Assembly: GCF_001434095.1 (NCBI RefSeq)
Contig: NZ_AZDS01000005.1
Coordinates: forward strand, 124,001-188,000
From: Fructilactobacillus fructivorans
GTDB lineage: Bacteria > Bacillota > Bacilli > Lactobacillales > Lactobacillaceae
DNA length: 64,000 nucleotides
Direction of reading: 5' to 3'
In this document: one piece after another, positions 50,637 to 59,032 of the stretch
Numbering within the stretch: the first letter of the stretch is position 1
How the letters are laid out: each line of letters begins with the position of its first letter
Program-made: the position numbers and the translations under genes
The notes under the pieces: model-generated
The model's database searches: none
Told to the model about the DNA's origin: nothing
The model's input: the letters and a program-made list of their open reading frames with translations, nothing else

Positions 50637-50759
50637 TTATTTAGCAGGTTTTTGCTTCAAAAATTTTTGTAAATCTGCTACTTCTTTTTGTTTTGCTTTA
50701 CGTTTTTTAGTGTCGATCGGACGACGACCTTGGACACCATTTGGATGACAAATTCTCAT
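50637..50759 (-). CDS. Small basic protein (40 aa)
   Basis: ATG 50759 has AAGGAG 9 bases upstream. Begins RICHPNGVQGRRPIDTKKRKAK and is strongly basic with a helical C-terminal half. No recognised family; charge suggests RNA, ribosome or DNA contact. It stands between the dehydrogenase and the divergent kinase gene. Coding quality rests on ribosome site and composition. Confidence 0.5.
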   Translation of the reverse strand: MRICHPNGVQGRRPIDTKKRKAKQKEVADLQKFLKQKPAK

Positions 50760-50869
50760 GATGAAAAACTCCTTCCAATTAAGTCTAAACTCTTAAATAC
50801 ATCAGCTCTTAGTATTATAATACATGGAACAGGTAAAAATCAAATTAAAGTGGAAATGGGGACTCAAAA

Positions 50870-51670
50870 ATGACTAAAGATTATCCGCAAGCAGTAACAA
50901 TTGCTGGCAGTGATAGTGATGGCAGTGCTGGAATTCAGGCTGACTTAGAAACTTTCTTTGCTCGTCGTGTGTACGGTGCTTCAATTATTACGGCATGTGT
51001 GTCAGGGAACTCCTATGGAATTCATGATAGTGTCAACATGCCAACTAGTTTTATTGATCAAGAATTCAAAGATCTAGGTGATGACTTTCATATCTTAGCC
51101 GCTAAGACCGGGATGCTCTCTGATGCCAACATTATCAATACGGTTGTAAAAGACTATCAGCTATACGACTTTGGTCCACTAGTGGTTGATCCAGTAATTA
51201 CTACCAAGTTTGGAACCATGTTGCTTGAAGAAGACGCCTTCGATGCCATGAAAAACGAATTAGTACCGATGGCAACCGTTTTAACACCTAACTTCTTTGA
51301 AGCACAAAAGCTTACTGGATTAGATGTTGATGATCCTGATTTCATGGCTAAATCAGCTAAAGCCATGCAGGACATGGGCGCTAGCAACGTCATTGTGAAG
51401 GGTCGCCATGACGATCCTAGTCAAACAAAGGTTTATGACTACGTTTTGTTAGAAGATGGTCAGCACTTTAACTTAAATGGCCCTTACTTCACTACCGATC
51501 GTAAAAACGGAACTGGTGATACCCTTTCGGCTGGAATTACCGCTGAACTAGCTAAGGGTCACACCGTTGCCGATTCCATTAAGATTGCCAAGCAGTACGT
51601 TGACGGTGCAATCGAAGATGAAATCCAGGTTGGCCACAAGTATGGTCCAATTAACCACTGGGCAAGATAA
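50870..51670 (+). CDS. ThiD/PdxK-like kinase
   Basis: 266 aa ribokinase-fold enzyme. VTIAGSDSDGSAGIQADLETF, VVDPVITTKFG, VLTPNFFEAQ, IVKGRHD and KNGTGDTLSAGI line up with ThiD, but the second Gly of the family GSDSGGGAG motif is Asp (SDSDGSAG), as in ThiD-like pyridoxine kinases of Gram-positive bacteria. So it may phosphorylate pyridoxal/pyridoxine rather than HMP. No TPP riboswitch upstream, unlike thiD at 14489. Confidence 0.8.
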   Translation: MTKDYPQAVTIAGSDSDGSAGIQADLETFFARRVYGASIITACVSGNSYGIHDSVNMPTSFIDQEFKDLGDDFHILAAKTGMLSDANIINTVVKDYQLYDFGPLVVDPVITTKFGTMLLEEDAFDAMKNELVPMATVLTPNFFEAQKLTGLDVDDPDFMAKSAKAMQDMGASNVIVKGRHDDPSQTKVYDYVLLEDGQHFNLNGPYFTTDRKNGTGDTLSAGITAELAKGHTVADSIKIAKQYVDGAIEDEIQVGHKYGPINHWAR

Positions 51671-51756
51671 TTGACTATAATGGTAAAAGATATGTTTTAA
51701 ACATTATTATAAGTTCATTTATTTTACCTTATTAGTATAGGAGAATCAGTTTCGAC

Positions 51757-52368
51757 ATGCAGTCAAACAATAAAAAGGAACCAATCAAATTATTTCTCGA
51801 CATGGACAACGTGTTGGTTAACACCATTCCTGTCCTCAATCAACGAGCAAAATCACTCCCAACGGGAGCACGACCCGATCGGATCCCTGGAATTTTCCGG
51901 GACCTAGATCCAACTGAAGATGCCATCGCAAGCGTCAATAAATTAGCTGACTACTATGATCTATACATCTTAACCACTGCTCCCTGGAGTAATCCAAGTG
52001 CCTGGCAGGATAAAGTCGCGTGGATTCAGCACTTCTTTGGAGCTGAGAAAAACAGTCCGTTTTATAAAAAAATAACAATGACTCACGATAAAGGATTAGT
52101 TCACTATGTTGGTGGAATTTTGATCGATGATCGGCCTTATCATGGGGCAAGCTCGTGGAACGATCCCAAGACTAATAGCGTCTGGATTCAGTATGGATTC
52201 GACAAACGTCTCACTTGGAAGGATGATCTAGTCCCCTTTTTAATTGACATTGCCAAAAACAGTCAACAAACAAGTGACCTAAAAACTGCCGTAAAGAAAT
52301 CTAATCAGAATCCCAAGTACGTCATTCACGGGAATGTAAGTACGTTTAAAAAGGAAAATTGGGAATAA
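51757..52368 (+). CDS. 5'(3')-deoxyribonucleotidase-type HAD phosphatase
   Basis: 203 aa. LFLDMDNVLVNT is HAD motif I (D-x-D-x-V) in the form of NT5C nucleotidases; ILTTAPWSN is motif II, TMTHDKGLVH holds the motif III Lys and LIDDRPYHG motif IV. The compact cap is helical. Dephosphorylates nucleoside monophosphates. AGGAG precedes ATG 51757. The aldolase gene starts 11 bases after its stop, so they are co-transcribed. Confidence 0.83.
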   Translation: MQSNNKKEPIKLFLDMDNVLVNTIPVLNQRAKSLPTGARPDRIPGIFRDLDPTEDAIASVNKLADYYDLYILTTAPWSNPSAWQDKVAWIQHFFGAEKNSPFYKKITMTHDKGLVHYVGGILIDDRPYHGASSWNDPKTNSVWIQYGFDKRLTWKDDLVPFLIDIAKNSQQTSDLKTAVKKSNQNPKYVIHGNVSTFKKENWE

Positions 52369-52379
52369 AGGAGAAGAAA

Positions 52380-53258
52380 ATGATTACAAACAGTACTGAA
52401 ATGTTAGATAAGGCCCGAAAAGAACATTACGCCGTTCCAGCATTCAACGTTAATAACTTGGAATGGGCTAGAGCCATTCTTGAAGCAGCCGAAGAAGCTA
52501 AGTCACCTGTAATTATTCAGGCTACTTCTGGAGCCGCTAACTACATGGGAAGTTTCCGATTGGTTTATGACTTGATTGTGGACATGTATCATGCCTTAAA
52601 CATCACGGTCCCCGTTTCAATTCATCTTGACCATGGTACCTTTTACGACGCCATCAAGACTTTGGGAATTAAGTTCACTTCCATCATGTTTGATGGCTCT
52701 GCTCTTCCATTGGATGAGAACCTCGACAAGACCAAGACGCTCGTTAAATTAGCCCACGCTGAGGATGTCAGTGTCGAAGCTGAAGTTGGCACCATTGGTG
52801 GTGAAGAAGATGGTGTGATTGCTGACGGTGAAATTGCTCCCGTCGACTCAGCCGTTAAAATGGCTGAGACCGGGGTCGACATGCTGGCAGTCGGAATCGG
52901 TAACATCCACGGAAAATATCCCAAGGACTGGAAGGGCTTAAACTTTGAGCACCTAAAGAAAATTGATCAAGCCATCTATAACCAAACCGGCAAACAGTTA
53001 CCGTTGGTCCTACACGGTGGTTCCGGTATTCCTGATGATCAAATCAGAAAAGCAATCCAACTTGGAATTTCCAAGATCAACGTCAACACAGAAGGTCAAC
53101 TAGCCTTTCATCAGGCCATGCGAGACTACGTTCACTCTGATAAGGATCTTGAAGGCAAAAACTATGATCCACGGATTTTCTTAAAGGCTGGAATAAACGC
53201 ACTTAAAGAGATGTGCCTTGATCGGATCAAGGTCTTCGGATCAGAAAATAAGGCTTAA
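52380..53258 (+). CDS. fba: Class II fructose-bisphosphate aldolase family
   Basis: 292 aa from ATG 52380, AAAGGAG 7 bases upstream; the longer frame from 52359 reads through the ribosome site. Zinc ligands: the two His in SIHLDHGT region, His in GNIHGKYP and in VLHGGSGIP; EVGTIGGEEDG is the Glu loop and NVNTEGQLAF the phosphate site. Cleaves fructose- or tagatose-bisphosphate. Obligate heterofermenters often lack a full glycolytic aldolase, so its presence bears on fermentation type, but the class also includes enzymes for other ketose bisphosphates. Confidence 0.87.
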   Translation: MITNSTEMLDKARKEHYAVPAFNVNNLEWARAILEAAEEAKSPVIIQATSGAANYMGSFRLVYDLIVDMYHALNITVPVSIHLDHGTFYDAIKTLGIKFTSIMFDGSALPLDENLDKTKTLVKLAHAEDVSVEAEVGTIGGEEDGVIADGEIAPVDSAVKMAETGVDMLAVGIGNIHGKYPKDWKGLNFEHLKKIDQAIYNQTGKQLPLVLHGGSGIPDDQIRKAIQLGISKINVNTEGQLAFHQAMRDYVHSDKDLEGKNYDPRIFLKAGINALKEMCLDRIKVFGSENKA

Positions 53259-53265
53259 TTAAATA

Positions 53266-53304
53266 AAAATCGTCTTGAAGGTCAACCTTCAAGACGATTT
53301 TTTT
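53266..53304 (+). terminator. Bidirectional terminator after aldolase
   Basis: AAAATCGTCTTGAAGG stem with its complement, A/T runs on both sides. Confidence 0.9.
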
Positions 53305-53306
53305 AT

Positions 53307-54545
53307 CTAATTAACAAAGTACTGACTAAAAAGTTTCTTATAAATTTCAATGAAGTCTAACCACATTTGAAGGGACGCTGATTCATTATTTTGGTGCATC
53401 TTCATTGGATTCCCCGGGCCAAACACAGCATAATTAGCACCGTTTAATTTTTGGGATAAAAGCTCAGAGGCGTCGGTTCCACCTGCTGCACTCATTACCG
53501 TAATCTGATCCGTTGCAAAGGGGTTAAATCCTTGTTTAACCATCATCTCTTGGCCCATCTTGACTTCATCAGAACTGTACCTCGTCTTCTTCATGTATGG
53601 AGTCGCAATGGCTAAAAGTTTCTTAATCAACTTAGAATCTGGTTTCGCAACCACTGGAGCAATATTCATCAAAATTTTGAGATTAATTTTCCCGTCATGA
53701 GTTTGGTTAAAATCATCAACTATCTGGTTAAAGTCATCGATGACCTGCTGATTATCATAGTTTGGCACAATCCGAGTATTAATCGCCGCTTTAGCAGAGT
53801 CTGGGATGGCATTAATTTGAATTCCTCCGTTAAACACATCAACAGTATAGGTCGTTTGTCCCAAAACCTCACTGGCATTTTGCTCAGCTCTCGTAGAAAT
53901 GACTTGCTTCGCTTCTTCTAGAACATCCATCAGGTTTTGAATCGCATTAATCCCTAAGTTAGGGCGTGAACTATGGGCCTCTTTTCCAGTTGAAGTAACC
54001 AAGAAATCAACTTCACCCTTATTGGCACGCACAATCCGATAACCAGTTGGTTCAGTAATTAACAAAGCATCCACATCATCCATGTATCCTTGTGATTGAA
54101 GACTATATGAGCCATTCATTCCCACTTCTTCACCAGCTGTAATTAGGAGCCGGATTGTCCCGTCAATCTTAACGTCTGCCTCTTTTATTTCAATTAGGGC
54201 AATCACGATGGCAGCCAGACCACCTTTCATGTCGGTTACCCCGCTTCCCATCATGACATCGTCCTTAATTACAAGTTCAAACGGATTGGTGCTCCACATT
54301 TCTTCATTCACGGCCACCGTATCCATGTGACCACTCACCGCTAAAACTGGTTTTTGTCCGTTTCCGTATTCCACCACTAAATTAGCTTGATGGTTCCCAA
54401 GATCGATTAATTGACTGTCAATTCCATACCGCTTCAAAAGTGATTGGAGATACTTAGCAGCCTTAACTTCATTACCATTAACGGTGTTAATTTCGACTAA
54501 ATCCCTTAAGATGTTCATTTTGTCTGCTTTTTGCATGTTTGTCAC
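53307..54545 (-). CDS. M20 peptidase, ArgE/DapE family
   Basis: 412 aa from GTG 54545, or 409 aa from ATG 54536, which sits 6 bases after GGGTG. Di-zinc site: SGHMDTVAV (His, Asp), DMKGGLAA (Asp), ITAGEEVGMNG (catalytic and metal Glu), then a metal His near the end (KMHQNNE). The dimer domain lies between residues about 185 and 295. The family removes acyl groups from acylated amino acids: acetylornithine or succinyl-diaminopimelate. No lysine or arginine genes are nearby, so the substrate is open. Confidence 0.83.
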   Translation of the reverse strand: MTNMQKADKMNILRDLVEINTVNGNEVKAAKYLQSLLKRYGIDSQLIDLGNHQANLVVEYGNGQKPVLAVSGHMDTVAVNEEMWSTNPFELVIKDDVMMGSGVTDMKGGLAAIVIALIEIKEADVKIDGTIRLLITAGEEVGMNGSYSLQSQGYMDDVDALLITEPTGYRIVRANKGEVDFLVTSTGKEAHSSRPNLGINAIQNLMDVLEEAKQVISTRAEQNASEVLGQTTYTVDVFNGGIQINAIPDSAKAAINTRIVPNYDNQQVIDDFNQIVDDFNQTHDGKINLKILMNIAPVVAKPDSKLIKKLLAIATPYMKKTRYSSDEVKMGQEMMVKQGFNPFATDQITVMSAAGGTDASELLSQKLNGANYAVFGPGNPMKMHQNNESASLQMWLDFIEIYKKLFSQYFVN

Positions 54546-54575
54546 CCGTTCTATTTGAAAATTAAATTTTAAATC

Positions 54576-55100
54576 TTATTGAATCCGCTTTGCTAGAATC
54601 AAATCACGTTGAATCTCACTCCCAAGTCTAAATTCATGGGTTTTTAAATATTTAAAGCCTAGTTTCTGATAAAACTTAATTGCCTTCTCGTTTTCTTCCC
54701 AGACACCGATCCAGAGCATTTTAGCTTCCGCCTGCTTTGCGACCTCTTCAGCTTTCTTTAGAAACTTAGTTCCTAGTCCAAGCCGTTTTAATTCCGGGTA
54801 AATGTACAATTTTTCAACTTCGACACTTGCGGTTGAAAAAGCTTCTGTTTGTTTATTACCTAAATTCAATTTCATGTAACCAGCAACCTGTCGATCAACG
54901 ATACAGAAGTAAAATTGACAATTCGGATCGTCTAACTGTTTTTGAATCTGGCTCACATTGTACTCCCGATCCAAATACGTCTGAAGCTCTGATTTTGCAG
55001 TATCCTTTTGATAGGTATTAATAAAAGTTTGATGGATGATTTTTTGCAGCATCTTAACGTTGACTGGGGTATTGGTGACTCGTTTTAATTGAACTTCCAC
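54576..55100 (-). CDS. GNAT N-acetyltransferase
   Basis: 174 aa from GTG 55100; ribosome site weak. Central strand QFYFCIVDRQVAGYMKLNLG, then VEKLYIYPELKRLGLGTKFL with the acetyl-CoA loop (R-x-x-G-x-G in KRLGLGT), and the C-terminal motif ENEKAIKFYQKLGFK. Transfers an acetyl group to a small molecule or protein, target unknown; related proteins in lactobacilli are annotated as diamine or protein acetyltransferases. Confidence 0.83.
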   Translation of the reverse strand: MEVQLKRVTNTPVNVKMLQKIIHQTFINTYQKDTAKSELQTYLDREYNVSQIQKQLDDPNCQFYFCIVDRQVAGYMKLNLGNKQTEAFSTASVEVEKLYIYPELKRLGLGTKFLKKAEEVAKQAEAKMLWIGVWEENEKAIKFYQKLGFKYLKTHEFRLGSEIQRDLILAKRIQ

Positions 55101-55139
55101 AAAATCATTCTCTTCGATTAGATTATTTGGTCTGATTAG

Positions 55140-55186
55140 TAAAAAACGTCCTCATAACCTCAAAACTTAAAGCTATCAGGACGTTT
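55140..55186 (-). terminator. Terminator upstream of the GNAT gene
   Basis: AAACGTCCT pairs with AGGACGTTT around a 25-base loop, T run on the minus strand. Ends the oxidoreductase/small-gene transcript. Confidence 0.75.
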
Positions 55187-55262
55187 CATCAAACTAAATT
55201 AATCCAATAATATTATTTAAAACCGATTTGTCAACATTTATCACTCAATTTCAGTAAAAATC

Positions 55263-55442
55263 CTACCATTTTTCAGGGCTCCAACTCCGCCCATCAATTT
55301 CATTTTCAGACTGATCATTTCTCTTAGCCTGCTCTTTTACCAACCGTTCACATCCCTCGAGTAAGGATCGATTAATAAATGATGTTTGACTCTTTATCAA
55401 TTCATTGATCTGATTGATAGTCCACTCTTCATTGTCACTCAT
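55263..55442 (-). CDS. Small hypothetical protein (59 aa)
   Basis: ATG 55442 immediately follows the stop codon of the oxidoreductase gene, with AAGGAGG about 10 bases upstream inside that gene. Helical, acidic, with a C-terminal DGRSWSPEKW. No recognised family. Tight coupling to the oxidoreductase is the main evidence for it being real. Confidence 0.55.
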   Translation of the reverse strand: MSDNEEWTINQINELIKSQTSFINRSLLEGCERLVKEQAKRNDQSENEIDGRSWSPEKW

Positions 55443-55443
55443 T

Positions 55444-56148
55444 TTAATCTTCCTCCTTATTTCGAATTAAATTAATCTGTTCCTTTAAGTCGTTTAAATC
55501 GTCTTGACCTGTCTCAAGCTCTTGAATAATTAAATCAAGTTCTTGTTGATGATTCTTCATACTGCCACTTGCCAACTTCTTCAGCTGATGAATCATCCAA
55601 GTCTCACGCTCATTAAAACTAAAGGGATACTTGGCTGTCAGATACATTTGGTAATCAACCAACAGTTGAGATTTTTCTTCATCAGTTGAATAGCCGAACT
55701 GCGCAATTACAAGTGGTTTCATAAACTTCATTCCCGCCTGTTTTGCCAGGGCTTCGTATGGAATCATAATCTGAGAAATACTGAACGATTGACTGGCACC
55801 TGCGGCAAACGCCGACTTGGGATAACCAACGCTCGTAACGATTCCCACTTCTTTATCCTTCAAGTGCCCCTCTTCATTTGCATAGGTATAGGCTCGACTC
55901 AAAACATCATCTTCCCAAATTTTAAGGGAAGCTGGAGCGCTGTACCAATAAAGTGGAAATTGAAAAATAATGCGGTCAGCTCCATTTAAGAGTTCTCGTT
56001 CAGCTTGAACGTCAATTGGATCACTTCCATAGATCTCATCTAAACAGTGCCACGTGACGTCATTTAGTTCTGCTTGACTTGTTTTTAAGAATGCTTGGGT
56101 AATGGAGTCCTGAAATTCAGGATGTGAAACGATTATTAGTGTTTTCAT
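55444..56148 (-). CDS. NAD(P)H:quinone oxidoreductase, flavodoxin-like (YwrO/KefF type)
   Basis: 234 aa. TLIIVSHPEFQDSITQAFL binds flavin phosphate, RIIFQFPLYWYSAPASLKIWEDDVLS is the family signature for the flavin/quinone site, and VTSVGYPKSAFAAG a further loop. The last 50 residues are helical and charged, longer than in KefF. Two-electron reduction of quinones, cytoplasmic. Leads a two-gene unit with the 59-aa gene. Confidence 0.85.
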   Translation of the reverse strand: MKTLIIVSHPEFQDSITQAFLKTSQAELNDVTWHCLDEIYGSDPIDVQAERELLNGADRIIFQFPLYWYSAPASLKIWEDDVLSRAYTYANEEGHLKDKEVGIVTSVGYPKSAFAAGASQSFSISQIMIPYEALAKQAGMKFMKPLVIAQFGYSTDEEKSQLLVDYQMYLTAKYPFSFNERETWMIHQLKKLASGSMKNHQQELDLIIQELETGQDDLNDLKEQINLIRNKEED

Positions 56149-56350
56149 ATCTTCATCTTCTTTTAATTGATTAATCTAAGTCTATCATATTGACATCCCA
56201 CGGATTTATGTTATATTTAAATAGATGTGTGAATGGTTTCGAGTTTCTAAGGTTTCTTGTTTTGTATTATTATGAAATGACTTCCTTTTAAGATTCAAAC
56301 TAAGCAACACTGAAAAATTTATTGCGCTATGCGCTAGGAGGTTTCATATT
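56149..56350 (+). promoter_or_regulatory. Long 5' leader region of the cold-shock gene
   Basis: No gene. As is usual for csp genes, a long untranslated leader is likely: A+T-rich promoter-like sequence near 56205-56225 and the inverted TGCGCTATGCGC just before AGGAGG (56335-56341). I cannot place the start site exactly. Confidence 0.4.
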
Positions 56351-56551
56351 ATGAAACAAGGTACTGTTAAATGGTTTAATGCTGACAAGGGTTATGGTTT
56401 TATTACTACTGATGATGGTGATGTATTCGTACATTACTCAGCTATCAACAAGGATGGTTTCAAGACCCTTGACGAAGGCGAAAAGGTTACTTTGGACGTT
56501 GAAGAAGGAGACCGTGGCCCCCAAGCTGCTAACGTTACTCCAATGGACTAA
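56351..56551 (+). CDS. csp: Cold-shock protein
   Basis: 66 aa. [19 protein letters not shown] (RNP-1 KGYGFI) and DVFVHYSAI (RNP-2 VFVHY) are both intact; the rest follows the five-strand barrel. Single-stranded nucleic acid chaperone. AGGAGG at 10 bases from ATG 56351. Single gene with terminator. Confidence 0.96.
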   Translation: MKQGTVKWFNADKGYGFITTDDGDVFVHYSAINKDGFKTLDEGEKVTLDVEEGDRGPQAANVTPMD

Positions 56552-56564
56552 TTTTAGCCAAACA

Positions 56565-56598
56565 AAAAGAACTCAGCAAGCGCTGAGCTCTTTTTTTA
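56565..56598 (+). terminator. Intrinsic terminator after csp
   Basis: AGAACTCAGC/GCTGAGCTCT-type stem, AAGC loop, seven T. Confidence 0.85.
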
Positions 56599-56630
56599 TA
56601 CATATTTTTAAATTAAAACATTAATGAAGC

Positions 56631-57155
56631 TTAATTAACCTTGAAGTTCAAATACTTCGACGCAAAGATGACCAGCTCCTCAACGGGTTCTTCCATCCCA
56701 TCTTCGGTCCACGTTAATAGCACTTCCGTTAAACCACCATATATCATCGCAATCAACATCTTTGATGAATTAGCGCGTAATTCCAGAATGTCATCATCAA
56801 CCAGGTTGGTAATGTATTTTTTCAAGACCTTCAACAGTAAATAAGACAAATCATTATCAACGATGGCATCCATCATTGGCTTATTTTCCTTAATAATCGT
56901 AAAAAAGGTCGTTGCTAACCCATTAAAATTCGAGATTTTTTGAGCTAGGAGCCGATTAATAAAGGTGGTAAAGGTTTCTTGAAATTGACCTACGATGACA
57001 TCTTCCTTGGTGTGAAAGTTACGATAAAATGTCATACGGGAAACCCCAACGTGTTTGGAGACGTCCTTGACCGTAATCTCTTGATAGGATTTAGTCTGAA
57101 GCATCTCAAACATCCCATCAATTATTCTTTTTTTGGCTGTTTCTTTTTTTGACAT
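56631..57155 (-). CDS. TetR-family transcriptional regulator
   Basis: 174 aa from ATG 57155, GGTGA 5 bases upstream. N-terminal helix-turn-helix: QEITVKDVSKHVGVSRMTFYRNFHTKEDV, the TetR signature. C-terminal helical ligand domain of about 120 residues with no conserved features. No efflux or enzyme gene directly beside it; targets unknown. Preceded by the coiled-coil gene and a terminator. Confidence 0.87.
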   Translation of the reverse strand: MSKKETAKKRIIDGMFEMLQTKSYQEITVKDVSKHVGVSRMTFYRNFHTKEDVIVGQFQETFTTFINRLLAQKISNFNGLATTFFTIIKENKPMMDAIVDNDLSYLLLKVLKKYITNLVDDDILELRANSSKMLIAMIYGGLTEVLLTWTEDGMEEPVEELVIFASKYLNFKVN

Positions 57156-57199
57156 AATTTCACCATTCACTATTAACATTTTAAAGCTTGTCACAATAA

Positions 57200-57240
57200 A
57201 TAAATAAGCGTGAAGAAAGCTTCCTCACACTTATTTATTT
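57200..57240 (-). terminator. Terminator after the coiled-coil gene
   Basis: AATAAATAAG...GTGA with TCAC...CTTATTTATT, overlapping the stop codon at 57231. Confidence 0.75.
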
Positions 57241-57512
57241 TTTAATGAATCAAGTTGCGTCTGCAATTCACGGTACTGATTGGATAATTCCATGTATTCA
57301 GTACTCATTTTATTATATTTATCTTCATACTGAGTCGCCCGATCTTGAGCGTTTTTTAGTTCGTCTTGAAATTGGATTACTTGAGATTTCAACTCATTGG
57401 TGCTCTTATCAGAAATGTCAGTATCATTCGTCAAAGCTTGAATCTTACTGTGAAGCTCTTTATTTTGAGCCGTTAAATCTTCGACTTGTTGTTTCAAATC
57501 TGAATCAGCCAT
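57231..57512 (-). CDS. Coiled-coil protein (93 aa)
   Basis: From ATG 57512 with GGAAGTGAG upstream. Almost the whole protein is one long coiled coil (LKQQVEDLTAQNKELHSKIQ...; Leu/Ile at heptad positions, Gln/Glu/Lys rich). Cytoplasmic. Family unknown; a scaffold or dimerisation role is likely from structure only. Confidence 0.65.
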   Translation of the reverse strand: MADSDLKQQVEDLTAQNKELHSKIQALTNDTDISDKSTNELKSQVIQFQDELKNAQDRATQYEDKYNKMSTEYMELSNQYRELQTQLDSLKNK

Positions 57513-57583
57513 TATACTCACTTCCTAGACAAATGCATTTTAGTTGAAATCGTGATGTCTTGCAATTAAATTATTAAGATTCT

Positions 57584-57748
57584 CTAAGTTAACGGTTTTA
57601 AGACGGGCGAAATCATCGCCTGCGCTGATTTACTCAACTGAAGTTTTTTATTATGCATTAATTGATGAACTCGAAAAAGGTTATTTTCGCGCTGTTGCCA
57701 TTCTTTAACTGGCCGAGCGCTTTGCTTGTTTAATACTTTAATATTCAT
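57584..57748 (-). CDS. Small hypothetical protein (54 aa)
   Basis: ATG 57748 with GGAGGG 7 bases upstream. Basic, with sequence such as KQSARPVKEWQQRENNLFR. No recognised domain. Same strand as the coiled-coil gene, 71 bases before it; possibly co-transcribed. Confidence 0.5.
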   Translation of the reverse strand: MNIKVLNKQSARPVKEWQQRENNLFRVHQLMHNKKLQLSKSAQAMISPVLKPLT

Positions 57749-57944
57749 AAGCAATCCCTCCGATTTACAAAATCAACTTAAATGATTAGTTTAAGTTACC
57801 AAGCATTATAATACATAATTGGAAATTAGTCATCTATCGCAAATTTCACCACGTAAAATGGCTCCCTGGCAGTCGTTACCCTTACAATTGTTTCATTAAT
57901 AAGTTATAATACTAATAACAATTTTAAGAAGGAAGTCTAATTCA

Positions 57945-58973
57945 ATGAGTAATTCTAATCCGTCAGCTAATTCCGCCGCACCGAAAATGACGTGGTACGG
58001 TAAGACATTTAACATATTACTTAAGGTTTTAATGTCATTTATTGGGATCACCATGTTATCACTTGGTGCTACCTTACTTCGATCAAGTAAAATTTTAGGA
58101 CTTGATCCATTTACGGCCGTTAACATTGGGATGTCAAACCACCTACATATGTCACTTGGTTTGTATCAATTACTAGCCAACTTAGTAATTTTCGTGTTTG
58201 TCCTGTTCCTTGACCGTCACATGATCGGGATCGGAACCATCATGAACATGGTCTTAGTTGGATTCGAGATCCAGATCTTCACCCAATTTTACCAACAGAT
58301 TTTCCCCGAAGGCATTAATTTCTTCGTAATCGTTGCTAACGCTTTCCTTGGATTAATTCTATTTACCGCTGGTAGTTCCATCTACATGGCGCCCAACCTA
58401 GGGGTTGCACCGTACGATGCGATTGCCCCAATTGTTTCATCACGACTCCATATTAAGTATAAGACCGCTCGTGTAATTCAAGATATCTTATTCTTGATTG
58501 CTGCTGTTCTTGCTGGTGGTCCAGTTGGATTTGCATCAATTATTGTGGCATTCTTTGCTGGTCCACTAATCGCTTACTGGAACAAGCACATCAGTGATCC
58601 AATTGTTAATGGAATTGATGACTTCAGTGAACAACCAACGGTTAAACATGCCGCAAGCACCATCTCCAAAGCAACGTTATCTGGGTATCATTATTTGACC
58701 CATGCTTATAACGCCACTCTGAACGTTCAGATGAACTTATCCGGTTACACTAACCAACAGCTAGGAACTAGACTTCACGATGCTCAGACCAACATGGAGG
58801 ACTCTCAGAAGGCTTACAATGCATACCGTACTCAATACAGAATGCTGATGGCCGAAATGATGAAGCGGAGCAAGAATGGTAATGTTAATCCCCAATCAAC
58901 TGGTCAACCTAAAAATAGCTCCGATCAAGGTTCTAGGGATCAAAACAACCAAAATAATGATTCAAAAAAATAA
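57945..58973 (+). CDS. YczE/YitT-type membrane protein with long C-terminal tail
   Basis: 342 aa. Residues about 22-215 carry five to six transmembrane helices with family sequences LGLDPFTAVNIGMS and APNLGVAPYDAIAPIVSSR, duplicated Gly-x-x-P-(F/Y)-(T/D)-A motifs typical of YczE. The remaining 120 residues are hydrophilic and helical, ending in an Asn/Gln/Ser-rich stretch; the ordinary family length is about 210-220, so the tail is extra. Ribosome site GAAGGAAG. Function of the family unclear (YczE is needed for lipopeptide production in Bacillus). Confidence 0.75.
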   Translation: MSNSNPSANSAAPKMTWYGKTFNILLKVLMSFIGITMLSLGATLLRSSKILGLDPFTAVNIGMSNHLHMSLGLYQLLANLVIFVFVLFLDRHMIGIGTIMNMVLVGFEIQIFTQFYQQIFPEGINFFVIVANAFLGLILFTAGSSIYMAPNLGVAPYDAIAPIVSSRLHIKYKTARVIQDILFLIAAVLAGGPVGFASIIVAFFAGPLIAYWNKHISDPIVNGIDDFSEQPTVKHAASTISKATLSGYHYLTHAYNATLNVQMNLSGYTNQQLGTRLHDAQTNMEDSQKAYNAYRTQYRMLMAEMMKRSKNGNVNPQSTGQPKNSSDQGSRDQNNQNNDSKK

Positions 58974-58983
58974 TTAAATAACT

Positions 58984-59025
58984 AAAAGCCAGAGATTAAC
59001 TAAAACGTTAGTTTCTGGCTTTTTT
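58984..59025 (+). terminator. Bidirectional terminator
   Basis: AAAAGCCAGA with TCTGGCTTTT around an inner loop; between convergent genes. Confidence 0.8.
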
Positions 59026-59032
59026 AATTTTA

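Noticed and set aside
56225-56275. Possible 16-codon leader peptide in the csp 5' region
   Set aside because: No ribosome site and no Cys/Trp or other codon run that would suggest an attenuation role.
57245-57547. 100-aa frame on the plus strand opposite the coiled-coil gene
   Set aside because: Composition is random-like, no ribosome site, and the minus-strand coiled coil is clearly coding.
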